The position numbers were made by a program, and so were the translations under genes. DNA of 64,000 nt from Marihabitans asiaticum (GTDB lineage: Bacteria; Actinomycetota; Actinomycetes; Actinomycetales; Dermatophilaceae): NCBI RefSeq assembly GCF_007828725.1, contig NZ_VIUW01000004.1:186001-250000 (forward strand), given 5' to 3'. This document shows, in pieces, positions 53,945 through 62,952 of this stretch; positions within the stretch are counted from its first letter, which is position 1; every line of letters starts with the position of its first letter. The notes under the pieces were generated by a model. It saw nothing but the letters and a program-made list of their open reading frames with translations, did no database searches and had not been told where the DNA came from.

Positions 53945-54895
53945 ATGGTACCGGTCATGACCGATGACGCGGCCTCGATTGACGCCTCACACGCGGTGCA
54001 GTGGCTGAGCGCGCCGCGCTACCGCCGCTACCTCGAGGTGGCCCGTGGGGATCACACCGTGGCGATGCAGACGTACTTGTGGGACTCCCGAGTCGCGGCC
54101 GCCGGAATCGTGGATGTAGGGCACCTGGAGGTCGCGGTACGCAACGCGTATGACCGCGAACTCACCCGACAGTTCCCGGACTGGTCCATCGACCCGCACT
54201 CGTCGCTCTTCCACCGTGAGCAGGGCGTCCAACGCGCCCGAGCTCAGCAGCGGATGCGCGACAGAACGAGCCGGGCCCGGATCGCAGACGCCAAGCGGGG
54301 ACTGAGCTCGACTCCGTCACATGCCGAGGTCGTCGCAGCATTGACCTTCGGATTCTGGTCTGCCCTGACCGTTGGCGAGCGAACACCGACGCTGTGGAAC
54401 CCGATGCTGCATCGGGCGTTCCCCAAGGAGACCCGGCGAGCGCGGGTGCATGACTTGATGGCCCGCGTGGTGAAGTTCCGCAACAGGCTGGCGCACAACG
54501 AGCCCGTGTTCTCCACCCCCTCGTGCCCAATGACAGGGCTCACGACTGCGACGGGGCTGGGACGGAGCGACGGGCCGGTGCCGGATCGGGTCAGTGTGGG
54601 CGGACCGGCTAGTAGAGAGCGTCGTCAGACCGGTCCACCGCTGGGGCGAGGGCGGCTGCGGCGATCCCGGCGAGCGCGAGGACCAGCAGCGGCACCGAGA
54701 CCGCCGCACCGTTGGTGGTATGCAGGGTCCAGATCGCCGGCAGGAGCAGCAGGTTCCACACGATCGTCGGCGTGCGCGGCCACTGCCGCCTCGACCACCA
54801 TGCCCGGGCCAGGACGAGCAGCAACCCGGCGAAGACGAGCGTCAGCGCCAGGGCCATGCCGGCGATCGACGGTTCGTCGGCAGCACCGGCCATGA
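53945..54895 (+). CDS. Abi_2-like HEPN protein, 3' end degraded
   Basis: Residues 1-195 match the Abi-like (AbiD/AbiF) family: WLSAPRYRRYLEVARGD, LEVAVRNAYDRELT, VVAALTFGFWSALT, LHRAFPKETRRARVHDLMARV and FRNRLAHNEPVF (about residue 178), which contains the HEPN RNase motif R-x4-H. Family members continue about 40-60 residues further. Here similarity stops near 54520 and the frame runs on as Arg/Pro-rich sequence antisense to the 54609-55010 gene until 54895. So the C-terminus is lost or replaced. ATG 53945 or 53957. Lower codon bias than neighbours suggests transfer. Confidence 0.7.
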   Translation: MVPVMTDDAASIDASHAVQWLSAPRYRRYLEVARGDHTVAMQTYLWDSRVAAAGIVDVGHLEVAVRNAYDRELTRQFPDWSIDPHSSLFHREQGVQRARAQQRMRDRTSRARIADAKRGLSSTPSHAEVVAALTFGFWSALTVGERTPTLWNPMLHRAFPKETRRARVHDLMARVVKFRNRLAHNEPVFSTPSCPMTGLTTATGLGRSDGPVPDRVSVGGPASRERRQTGPPLGRGRLRRSRRARGPAAAPRPPHRWWYAGSRSPAGAAGSTRSSACAATAASTTMPGPGRAATRRRRASAPGPCRRSTVRRQHRP

Positions 54896-55010
54896 GCTCG
54901 CGTGCGTAGAGCACAGCGACGGCGCCCAGGCCGAGTCCTTCGACGAGGCAGACGAGCGCGGCGACGGTCGCGGGAGTGCCCCTCTCAGAGGTCTGCGTCG
55001 TGCTGCTCAC
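54609..55010 (-). CDS. hypothetical four-helix membrane protein
   Basis: 133 residues with four hydrophobic segments: TVAALVCLVEGLGLGAVAVLY, IAGMALALTLVFAGLLLVLA, IVWNLLLLPAIWTLH and VPLLVLALAGIAAAALAP. Conserved-looking WNLLLLP motif; function unknown. GTG 55010 chosen because TACAGT (55022-55017) lies 6 nt upstream, a leaderless promoter; the ORF further up covers the whiB leader. Confidence 0.75.
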   Translation of the reverse strand: MSSTTQTSERGTPATVAALVCLVEGLGLGAVAVLYARELMAGAADEPSIAGMALALTLVFAGLLLVLARAWWSRRQWPRTPTIVWNLLLLPAIWTLHTTNGAAVSVPLLVLALAGIAAAALAPAVDRSDDALY

Positions 55011-55297
55011 GCCTGAACTGTAGGTGCCCTGCAGATGTAGAAGAATTTTCTCACGAATCCCTAGCGCAACAGCGTCGCCGTCGCTAGCATGGTGGGCTGC
55101 CCGCCGTGATGCGCCAAGTCGTGATCCGAACACCACCGGAACACCCTTCGTTCATCATGCGTTCGGCAGGTAAGGCCCCTTCCACGGGGGTCGCTCGACC
55201 CGCACCGTCCGTCAACGCCGATCGACAGGAGCAGGGACCACAGCACCACCTGTCCACCCTCGACCGGTAACCCCCGACTGACAAGGAGCACCTCCCC
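55011..55297 (+). promoter_or_regulatory. promoter and long leader of whiB1
   Basis: 287 bp without a gene. An AT-rich block (GAAGAATTTTCTCACGAA) near 55040 and TAGCAT at 55085-55090 could be promoter elements for whiB1, implying a leader of about 200 nt. The downstream end has AAGGAGC before ATG 55298. whiB1 of mycobacteria also has a long, regulated upstream region. No riboswitch class recognised. Confidence 0.45.
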
Positions 55298-55546
55298 ATG
55301 GACTGGCGCGATCGCGCAGCCTGCCTCGACGAAGACCCCGAGCTCTTCTTCCCGATCGGCAACACCGGGCCCGCCATCGCCCAGATCGAAGAGGCCAAGA
55401 AGGTGTGCCGCCGGTGCGAGGTCATCGACACCTGCCTGAAGTGGGCGCTGGAGTCCGGTCAGGACGCCGGCGTCTGGGGCGGCCTCTCCGAGGACGAGCG
55501 CCGCGCCCTGAAGCGGCGCAACGCCCGCGCCCGCCGCGCCGGCTGA
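55298..55546 (+). CDS. whiB1: WhiB1-type iron-sulfur transcription factor
   Basis: 82 residues, nearly full-length match in pattern to mycobacterial WhiB1: MDWRDRAACLDEDPELFFP, four cluster Cys (C9, then CRRC and C with spacing of the CX2CX5C type), GVWGGLSEDERRALKRRNAR. Binds a [4Fe-4S] cluster sensitive to nitric oxide and the primary sigma factor. Essential in mycobacteria. Monocistronic; convergent with the kinase gene. Confidence 0.95.
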   Translation: MDWRDRAACLDEDPELFFPIGNTGPAIAQIEEAKKVCRRCEVIDTCLKWALESGQDAGVWGGLSEDERRALKRRNARARRAG

Positions 55547-55584
55547 CCGACCGGCATCGCGCCAGCTGACCGGCGCCGCGAGGG

Positions 55585-57039
55585 CTAACCCGACCGGCGC
55601 TTCAGCCGCGCGGAGAACGAGACCTTCGTCCCGCCCCCTTCGGCGTCCTCCCATCGGATCGAGCCCTTGAGGTCCTCGACCATCGCGGTGACGATCCGTG
55701 TCCCCAACCCCGCCCGGCTCGGCCGGAACCCGGCCGGCAGGCCGGCCCCGTCGTCGACGATGCTCACCCGGAGGATGTCCACCGCCCCGTCCGGGCGACG
55801 GTCCGCCGTGACGAGGATCGATCCCCCTTCGCCCAGGCCGTGCTCCACGGCGTTCTGCACCAGCTCGGAGACGATGAGCGCGACGGATGTCGCCTCCGAG
55901 GGGTCCATCCAGCCGAACGACCCCTCGACCCGAGAGCTCATCTCGTGCTCGGTGCGGGCCACCTCGACGATCGCGCGCAGCCCCCGCAGCGCGACCTGGT
56001 CGAAGTCGACCTCCTCGGTGAATCCGGTGCTCAGCGCCTCGTAGACCAGCGCGATGACCCCGATCCGCCGCTCGGCCTCCTTCAGCGCCGTCCGCCCGGC
56101 GACGTCCTCGAGCCGGCGGGACTGCATCCGCAGCAGCGCCGCCACCGTCTGCAGGTTGTTCTTCACCCGGTGGTGGATCTCGCGGATCGTCTCGTCCTTG
56201 CTCAGCAGTTCGCCCTCGCGGCGGCGCAGCGTCGAGACGTCCCGCACGAGCAGCAGCGCGCCGGTGCGCTGCCCCCGGTGCACCAACGGGACCGCGCGCA
56301 GCGTCGTCGTCGCTCCCCCGGCCGAGACCTCGGCGCGCCAGGCGGCCCGGCCCATGGTGACCAGGGCCAGGCCCTCGTCGAGCGGGCCGTCGATCTGCGG
56401 CAGGTTGCTCACCACCTGCGCGAGGACCTGACCGACGAGCGGCCCCTCGTGCCCGAGGCGGCGCAGCGCGCTCACCGCGTTGGGGCTGGCGAAGACCACC
56501 TCACCGTCCGCGTCGAGACGGATCACCCCGTCCCCGACCCGCGGCGCCCCCCGGCGCTGACCGGTGACGCTGGACCCGCTCGGCCAGTCACCGGTGAGGA
56601 TCATCCGGCACAGGTCGTCGGCGACGTCGAGGTAGGCCTGCTCAAGCGCGCTCACGTCACGGGTGTCGTCGGGGGAGCGATGCCGAGTCATCACCGCGCT
56701 GCCGCCGGCCCCACCGACCGGGACCATGAGCACCCCCGCGGGGCCGGCGAGCGCGTCGCCGGTGATCACTCGCTCGGCGAGCCGGGCGACGTCGAGCGCC
56801 TCGGCGGTGTCGCGGTCCGGCCGCGTCCCGACCATGTCGTCGACGAAGGCCATCGGCCCGGTCATCGGCCGCGCATGCGCGGCCGCCACCCAGCCGTCCT
56901 CGCCGCGCACCCAGAGCAGGAGGTCGCAGTACCCGAGGTCGGCGAGCAGCTGCCAGTCCTCGACGAGCAGGCGCAGGCGCTCGGCCACCGCGTCACCGAG
57001 GGTGGTCGCCGAGGAGAGGATGGGCGAGGTGCTGCTCAC
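55585..57039 (-). CDS. pdtaS: PdtaS-type sensor histidine kinase
   Basis: 484 residues. N-terminal GAF-like region (about 1-150), PAS-like region (about 170-275), then HisKA_2 phospho-acceptor EIHHRVKNNLQTVAALLRMQ (His at about 296) and HATPase with N-box SELVQNAVEHGLG and G-boxes DDGAGLP and GLGTRIV. Cytosolic, no membrane segment. Its partner PdtaR, an ANTAR RNA-binding regulator, is not in the window. The PdtaS-WhiB1 neighbourhood is conserved in actinobacteria. GTG start 57039. Confidence 0.92.
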   Translation of the reverse strand: MSSTSPILSSATTLGDAVAERLRLLVEDWQLLADLGYCDLLLWVRGEDGWVAAAHARPMTGPMAFVDDMVGTRPDRDTAEALDVARLAERVITGDALAGPAGVLMVPVGGAGGSAVMTRHRSPDDTRDVSALEQAYLDVADDLCRMILTGDWPSGSSVTGQRRGAPRVGDGVIRLDADGEVVFASPNAVSALRRLGHEGPLVGQVLAQVVSNLPQIDGPLDEGLALVTMGRAAWRAEVSAGGATTTLRAVPLVHRGQRTGALLLVRDVSTLRRREGELLSKDETIREIHHRVKNNLQTVAALLRMQSRRLEDVAGRTALKEAERRIGVIALVYEALSTGFTEEVDFDQVALRGLRAIVEVARTEHEMSSRVEGSFGWMDPSEATSVALIVSELVQNAVEHGLGEGGSILVTADRRPDGAVDILRVSIVDDGAGLPAGFRPSRAGLGTRIVTAMVEDLKGSIRWEDAEGGGTKVSFSARLKRRSG

Positions 57040-57079
57040 GCCGGAGCCTCGACGCCCCGGGGCGGGACCGGTGCGGGTG

Positions 57080-60000
57080 TCAGCGGGTCACCGACCTCAG
57101 GGTGCGCAGCGCGACGGACAGGGCGGCGACCGTCGGCGTGGGTAGCGCCCGGATCCCGGCGAGGGAGTTGCGCACCCTCTGCCAGGACTCGTCGTGCGAC
57201 TCCAGCCAGGTCGCGAAGCGCTCGTCGGGCTCGGGCGAGTCCAGCTCGCTGCTCGCGTCGAGCACCGAGCGGGTCAGGCTCTGCAGGGTCGCGTAGAGGT
57301 CGTCGCGCAGCGCGCCGCGAGCGAGAGAGTCCCACCGCTCGGCGCGCGGCAGCGCCGTCACCCGGTGCAGCAGGTCGTCGATGCGGAACTGCTCAGAGAC
57401 GAGGTAGTAGACCGCGGCCACCTCGCCGGGCGTCAGCCCGGTGTCGGCGGCGATGTCGGTGATGTCGAGCAGCGAGTACTGGTCGAGGAGCGAGGCGGTC
57501 CACACCGCGAGCTCCTCGGGCACCCCGTCCCGCTGCAGCACCCCGGCCTCCTGGCGAAGCCGCTCAGCCTCCGAGCCCTGCAGCAGGTCGACGACCTGCG
57601 GGCCGAGCTCCTCGACGACCGGCGCGAACCGCTCGACCTCCCCGCGGATCGCCAGCCGACCCGAGCGGGCCGCGAGGAACCAGCGCACCGAGCGGTCCAT
57701 CAGTCGGCGGAACTCGAGGTAGAGCCGGGTCTGCACCTCGGTCGGCACCTCGTTGTCGAGCGCCTCCACCGCGCGGACGTAGGGCTGCAGCCGGAAGATG
57801 TCGCGGGAGGCGACGAAGGCGCGAGCCACCTGCTCGCTCGTCGCACCGGTCTCGTCGCACGCCCGGTGCACGAAGGTGATCCCGCCCCGGTTGACCACCT
57901 CGTTGGCCAGGACGGTCGTGACGATCTCCCGGCGAAGGGGGTGAGCCCGCGCCTGGTCGGGATAGGCCTGGCGCACCTTGTCCGGGAAGTAGTCCAGGAG
58001 GAGGCCCTCGAGGGCCTCGTCGTCGGGCGTCGCGCTCTCCAGCAGGTCGTTCTTCAGCGCCAGCTTGGAGTAGGCGAGGAGCACCGAGAGCTCCGGGGAG
58101 CTCAGCCCGAGCCCCTCGTGCTCGAGGTGCTCGACCTCAGCCTGGCTGGGCAGGAACTCCAGCTCGCGGTCGAGCTCGCCGCGGGCCACCAGCGCCCGCA
58201 TGAAGGTCTCGTGGACGGGGAGCATCGACCCGCCCTGCGAGCGGGCGTTGCCGAGCAGCACGTTCTGCTCGTAGTTGTCCCGCAGCACCATCCGCGCGAC
58301 CTCGTCGGTCATCGAGGCGAGCAGCTCGACCCGGCCGTCCTCGTCGAGCCCGCCGTCGCGCACGACCTCCCCGAGGAGGATCTTGATGTTGACCTCGTGG
58401 TCGCTCGTGTCGACGCCGGCCGAGTTGTCGATCGCGTCGGTGTTGATCCGCACGCCGTGGCGGGCGGCCTCGATCCGGCCGCGCTGGGTGGCGCCGAGGT
58501 TCCCCCCTTCGCCGACGACCCGCACGCGCAGCTGGTCACCGTTGACCCGGTAGGCGTCACCGGCCCGGTCCCCCACCTCGTCGTGGCTCTCGGACGTGGC
58601 CTTGATGTAGGTGCCGATCCCGCCGTTCCACAGCAGGTCGACCGGGGCGCGCAGGATCGCGTGGATCAGCTCGGTCGGGGTCATCGCGGTCGGGCCGTCC
58701 AGCCCGAGCGCCCGGGCCGCCTGCTCGCTGACGTCGATCGACTTCGCGGTACGCGGCCACACCCCTCCACCGTCGCTGATCAGGTCGCGATCGTAGTCGT
58801 CCCACGAGCTACGGCCGAGGTCGAAGAGACGCCGCCGCTCCGGATAGGAGCTGGCCGCGTCCGGGTCGGGGTCGATGAAGATGTGCCGGTGGTCGAATCC
58901 GGCGACCAGCCGGATGTGCTCGGAGAGCAGCATCCCGTTGCCGAAGACATCCCCGGACATGTCGCCGATGCCGACGACGGTGAAGTCCTCAGTCTGGGTG
59001 TCGTGACCCATCTCGCGGAAGTGCCGCTTGACCGACTCCCACGCGCCGCGCGCGGTGATGCCCATCCCCTTGTGGTCGTAGCCGATCGACCCGCCGGAGG
59101 CGAAGGCGTCGCCGAGCCAGAAGCCGTAGTCCAGCGCCACCGAGTTGGCCAGGTCGGAGAAGGTGGCCGTGCCCTTGTCGGCGGCGACGACGAGGTAGGG
59201 GTCGTCGCCGTCGTGACGCACGACGCGCTCCGGCGCGACGATCTCACCGTCGACCCGGTTGTCGGTCACGTCGAGCAGCCCGGAGATGAACTGCACGTAC
59301 GCCGAGCGGCCGGCCTCCATCCACGCCTCGCGGTCCTCGGCCGGGTCGGGCAGCTGCTTGCCGACGAAGCCACCCTTGGATCCGGTCGGGACGATGACGG
59401 CGTTCTTGACCATCTGCGCCTTGACCAGTCCGAGCACCTCGGTGCGGAAGTCGTCCCGCCGGTCGCTCCAGCGCAGCCCGCCTCGGGCGACGAGCCCGAA
59501 GCGCAGGTGCACCCCCTCGACCTGCGGGGAGCAGACCCAGATCTCGAAGGCGGGCCACGGCTTGGGCAGGTCGGGCACCTTGGCCGGCTCGAGCTTGAGG
59601 CTGATCCGCGGCAGCGGCTCGCCCGCCTCGTCGACCTGGTAGTAGCTGGTGCGCAGGGTCGCGGCGATCACCCCGACGAAGGCGCGGATCACCCGGTCCT
59701 GCTCGAGCGAGGCCACGTCGTCCAGCGCGGTCTCGATCCGCTCACGCACCGCCGCCTGAGCCTCGGCCCGGGCCCCCTCGTCGCCCTCGGCGTCCGGGTC
59801 GAAGCGCGCGGTGAAGAGCGCGACGAGGTCGGTGGCGATGCCGGGGTTGCTCACGAGCGCCTCGGCGAGGGAGCGCAGGCTCCACGTGGCCCGGGTCTGC
59901 TTGAGGTACTTGGCGATGGTGCGCAGCAGCGCCACCTCGCGCCAGGTCAGGCCCGCGCCGACGACGAGCGCGTTGAGCGCGTCGGACTCGGCCCGCCCGC

Positions 60001-61882
60001 TCCACACGGCCGCGACCACCCCTTCGACGAGGTCGCGCAGCTCCTCGTGGCTGTGCTGCTGCCAGCTCTGGGCGTCGGCGACCTTGAGACCGAAGTCGTA
60101 CACCCCGATGCGCTCACCGTCGGAGCGGGTGAGGATGTAGGGCTCCTCGTCGATCACCTCGACCCCGAGGTCGCGGAAGACGGGCATGATGTCGGCCAGC
60201 GACACCCGGTCGATGCTGAAGAGCTTGAAGCGGCGCACCTGCGGCCCGACGTCGTGCCCGGTCTGCGGGTCGTAGAGCACCCCGGCGTAGCGGTGCTCCT
60301 CGTCGATCCGCACGGCGTTCTTCAGGTCGGCCACGGCCTGGGCGGCGGTGAAGGCACCCTGGTAGTCCAGCGGGTAGCCGTCGACGAAGGGGGCGAGCGC
60401 CGCCTCCGCGCTCTCCCGGCCGAGCAGCTCGACCGCCTTGGTCTGGAGCATCTCGGTCCAGCTGCGTGAGGCCTCGGCGACGCTGGTGCGCAGCGCCGCG
60501 AGCTCGGCGTCGGACGGGACGTGCACGGCTGCGCCGTCCTCGCGTCGCAGGACGTAGGACAGGCGGGCGAGGGAGTCCTCGGAGACCTTGGCGGTGAAGG
60601 TCGCCTCGTCGGCGCCGATCGCCTCCGAGAGCACCTCCTCGATGCGCTGGCGCACCGGCGTGGTGTACCGGTCGCGCGGCAGGTAGACCAGCGCCGAGAC
60701 GAACTGCTGCTGCCCGTCGCCGCGCAGGAAGAGCGCGGTCTGGCGCAGGCCCTCGACCCTGAGCACCTCGTGCACCACCTGCTCGAGGTGCTCGGCCGAG
60801 CTCTGGAAGAGCTCGTCGCGCGGGAAGGTCTCGAGCAGCCGCAGCACCCGCGCCCCGCTGTGCGAGTCGCGGCTCCACCCGGCCGACTGGAGGATGTGGT
60901 CGATCTTGCGCTGCAGCACCGGGATGCTCAGGACCGGCTCGGTGTAGGCGCTGGAGGTGAAGAGGCCGACGATCCGGGTCTCCTGCACCTGGCCGTCCGG
61001 TCCCTGCCAGCGCACCGCGACGTGGTCGGGGTAGGCCACCCGGTGGACGGTGGCGCGCGAGGAGCCCTTGCCGATCCAGACACCGCGCTCGCCGTCGGCC
61101 AGGCCGCGCTCGGCGTCGCTCAGCTTGCGCTCGTCGCCGGTGAGCGTCCCCAGGCCCGACCCGGCGACGATCTCCATAGCGTCGCCGTCGACGGTGAAGT
61201 CACGCACCCCGAGCAGCAGCATGTGGTCCTGGGCCACCCACCGCAGGAAGTCCGCGCTCTCGGTGGCCCGCTCGTCACCCCCTTCGCCGATCCGCTCGGC
61301 CAGCTCCTGGACCCGGGCGCGCATCGGCTGCCAGTCCTGGACCACGATCTCGACCTCGTCGAGGACCGAGCGCACCATGGCCTCGCCGTCGGACTGCTCC
61401 AGCCCGGACCCGGCCACCTCGAATCGCATCCACGACTCCGCGACACCAGAGTCGGCCTCGGCGTCCGGGGCGAGGTCGGTGATCTCCTGCAGCCGGCCGT
61501 CGGCGTCACGCGCGACGCACAGCTGGGGGTGCACGACCGCGGTGATGCGGTGACCGCGGCCCTCCAGAGCGCCGCGCACGGAGTCGACGAGGAAGGGACG
61601 GTCGTCGGTGACGACCCGCAGGGTGCCCCCGTCGATCGCGACGAGGGTCTCCCCCGGCGCGCGCCGGGCGGCGAGCTCACGATGCGCGGTCGCCATGGCG
61701 AGCAGCTCCTCGGCGGAGCGGTCGCCGACCTCGGCCTCGACGTGCCGGAGGTATCGGCGGACGAAGGGGGGATCCTCGCCGGCGTCGGCGGCCAGGCGGG
61801 CGGCCTGCTCGACGGCGACGCTGTCGCTGCGGTCCTCGGTGGGGTCCTGGGCACTGGTGGAGTCAGCTGAGAGCGGAGCCAT
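57080..61882 (-). CDS. gdh: NAD-specific glutamate dehydrogenase, 180-kDa class
   Basis: 1,600 residues, normal for the class. Oxidises glutamate to 2-oxoglutarate with NAD. N-terminal ACT-like regulatory modules (about 1-600), then the catalytic core with RGGLRWSDRRDDFRTEVLGL, VPTGSKGGFVGKQL (Lys), YDHKGMGITARGAWES and GIGDMSGDVFGNGML (nucleotide-binding). A long helical C-terminal domain follows. PKA/GarA-type control is known for the mycobacterial enzyme; GarA is not in the window. Monocistronic. Confidence 0.97.
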   Translation of the reverse strand: MAPLSADSTSAQDPTEDRSDSVAVEQAARLAADAGEDPPFVRRYLRHVEAEVGDRSAEELLAMATAHRELAARRAPGETLVAIDGGTLRVVTDDRPFLVDSVRGALEGRGHRITAVVHPQLCVARDADGRLQEITDLAPDAEADSGVAESWMRFEVAGSGLEQSDGEAMVRSVLDEVEIVVQDWQPMRARVQELAERIGEGGDERATESADFLRWVAQDHMLLLGVRDFTVDGDAMEIVAGSGLGTLTGDERKLSDAERGLADGERGVWIGKGSSRATVHRVAYPDHVAVRWQGPDGQVQETRIVGLFTSSAYTEPVLSIPVLQRKIDHILQSAGWSRDSHSGARVLRLLETFPRDELFQSSAEHLEQVVHEVLRVEGLRQTALFLRGDGQQQFVSALVYLPRDRYTTPVRQRIEEVLSEAIGADEATFTAKVSEDSLARLSYVLRREDGAAVHVPSDAELAALRTSVAEASRSWTEMLQTKAVELLGRESAEAALAPFVDGYPLDYQGAFTAAQAVADLKNAVRIDEEHRYAGVLYDPQTGHDVGPQVRRFKLFSIDRVSLADIMPVFRDLGVEVIDEEPYILTRSDGERIGVYDFGLKVADAQSWQQHSHEELRDLVEGVVAAVWSGRAESDALNALVVGAGLTWREVALLRTIAKYLKQTRATWSLRSLAEALVSNPGIATDLVALFTARFDPDAEGDEGARAEAQAAVRERIETALDDVASLEQDRVIRAFVGVIAATLRTSYYQVDEAGEPLPRISLKLEPAKVPDLPKPWPAFEIWVCSPQVEGVHLRFGLVARGGLRWSDRRDDFRTEVLGLVKAQMVKNAVIVPTGSKGGFVGKQLPDPAEDREAWMEAGRSAYVQFISGLLDVTDNRVDGEIVAPERVVRHDGDDPYLVVAADKGTATFSDLANSVALDYGFWLGDAFASGGSIGYDHKGMGITARGAWESVKRHFREMGHDTQTEDFTVVGIGDMSGDVFGNGMLLSEHIRLVAGFDHRHIFIDPDPDAASSYPERRRLFDLGRSSWDDYDRDLISDGGGVWPRTAKSIDVSEQAARALGLDGPTAMTPTELIHAILRAPVDLLWNGGIGTYIKATSESHDEVGDRAGDAYRVNGDQLRVRVVGEGGNLGATQRGRIEAARHGVRINTDAIDNSAGVDTSDHEVNIKILLGEVVRDGGLDEDGRVELLASMTDEVARMVLRDNYEQNVLLGNARSQGGSMLPVHETFMRALVARGELDRELEFLPSQAEVEHLEHEGLGLSSPELSVLLAYSKLALKNDLLESATPDDEALEGLLLDYFPDKVRQAYPDQARAHPLRREIVTTVLANEVVNRGGITFVHRACDETGATSEQVARAFVASRDIFRLQPYVRAVEALDNEVPTEVQTRLYLEFRRLMDRSVRWFLAARSGRLAIRGEVERFAPVVEELGPQVVDLLQGSEAERLRQEAGVLQRDGVPEELAVWTASLLDQYSLLDITDIAADTGLTPGEVAAVYYLVSEQFRIDDLLHRVTALPRAERWDSLARGALRDDLYATLQSLTRSVLDASSELDSPEPDERFATWLESHDESWQRVRNSLAGIRALPTPTVAALSVALRTLRSVTR

Positions 61883-61960
61883 GGTCCTGTAAACGTGTCC
61901 TCGATCGCGTCGTGACGAGACCGACGTCGTCGTCGGTACTCGTCACACTAGCGCCGTCTG

Positions 61961-62458
61961 TCACTCACCCAGACGCCGGGCGAGGGCGGCCGCCTCCTCG
62001 TCGACCACCTGACCGATCGCCCCGGCGATCTGTCCCTCGAGCGAGCGGCCGATGAGGGGGATGGTGCAGCGCAGATCGCCGTCGATGACGAGCTGGCAGC
62101 CAGCGGTGGTGGGACGCAGCGCCGCGCTGCCGGTGAGGTTGATCGGTGCGCCGACGGTGTGCACCCGCAGGTCGGCTTCGCGGGCCCCGTCCGCGGTCGC
62201 CTCACCCCACTGCCGCTCGTCGATGACCGTCAGGTGGTCACCGACGACGGAGCGGACCGGGGCGGGCGCGCCGTCGGTGGGCTGCTGGATCTCGATGCGG
62301 ACCACCGCGGTCTCGCCGCTGCGGCTGACGGCAGCGGTCGAGCCGTGGCCGACCGCGCCGACGCGATCGCGCTGGAAGTCCTCGTCGGTGATGACGGCAT
62401 AGGCGTCCTCGACGGACGCGGGCAGGTCGTAGGTCTTGGTGAGGTTCACACCGGTCAC
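61961..62458 (-). CDS. DUF2505 (START/SRPBCC-like) protein
   Basis: 165 residues. Pattern TKTYDLPASVEDAYAVITDEDFQRDR with alternating strands and a final amphipathic helix (IGQVVDEEAAALARRLGE) fits the DUF2505 branch of the SRPBCC fold, which binds hydrophobic ligands. GTG 62458 overlaps the upstream stop by 4 bp; GTG 62449 is an alternative. Forms an operon with the two helical proteins upstream. Confidence 0.85.
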   Translation of the reverse strand: MTGVNLTKTYDLPASVEDAYAVITDEDFQRDRVGAVGHGSTAAVSRSGETAVVRIEIQQPTDGAPAPVRSVVGDHLTVIDERQWGEATADGAREADLRVHTVGAPINLTGSAALRPTTAGCQLVIDGDLRCTIPLIGRSLEGQIAGAIGQVVDEEAAALARRLGE

Positions 62459-62952
62459 CGTAGTGACCGCTGCAGGCTCTCGGCGTGATCGACGAGGACC
62501 GAGCGGCGGCGCTCGAGGAGGACTCGGCTGCGGGCCAGCGCCCGCTGCAGCCGTTCGATCGTCGCGTCCTGCTCGGCGACGTGGCTCGCGTCGGCCTCGC
62601 CGAGGACTCCGGGACGACGCACCACGGCCCCGTCGCGCAGCTCCAGCCCGACGGCGGCGGCCTGCTCCTCGACCCGGCGCAGCTCCCCCTTCGCCTCCGA
62701 GAGGGCGTCGGCGTACTCCTCCAGCGCCGATGCCAGCCGGGTCAGCTCGGCCCGGGAGGCGCCCGCCCGGGCGGCGAGGTCGTCCAGGCCGTGACGGTGG
62801 CGCACCGCCACCCGGCCGACCCAGCCGTCGGCCGCCTGCTGCTGGGCGCGGGTGAGGTCGTCGGTCGCGCCCGCGAGCGCCCGCTCGTGGCGGCGCAGGG
62901 TCGAGACGAGGGAGGCGAGCGACCCGGGGTCTCCCTGCAGGTCGGCGCTCAC
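62455..62952 (-). CDS. helical WXG100-like protein
   Basis: 165 residues, almost all helix: LASLVSTLRRHERALAGA, a central DGWVG turn (W-x-G) at about residues 42-46, then long coiled coil with heptads (LTRLASALEEYADAL, ATIERLQRALARSR). The helix-WxG-helix start resembles ESX/WXG100 substrates; the long second helix resembles LXG-type partners. No signal peptide. Overlaps both neighbours by 4 bp. Candidate cargo of the FHA-FtsK motor 9 kb upstream (inference). Confidence 0.65.
   Translation of the reverse strand: MSADLQGDPGSLASLVSTLRRHERALAGATDDLTRAQQQAADGWVGRVAVRHRHGLDDLAARAGASRAELTRLASALEEYADALSEAKGELRRVEEQAAAVGLELRDGAVVRRPGVLGEADASHVAEQDATIERLQRALARSRVLLERRRSVLVDHAESLQRSLR

Noticed and set aside
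57194-60469. Plus-strand open frame of 1,091 codons opposite NAD-glutamate dehydrogenase
   Set aside because: Composition-driven shadow; the minus strand encodes a full, motif-complete enzyme.
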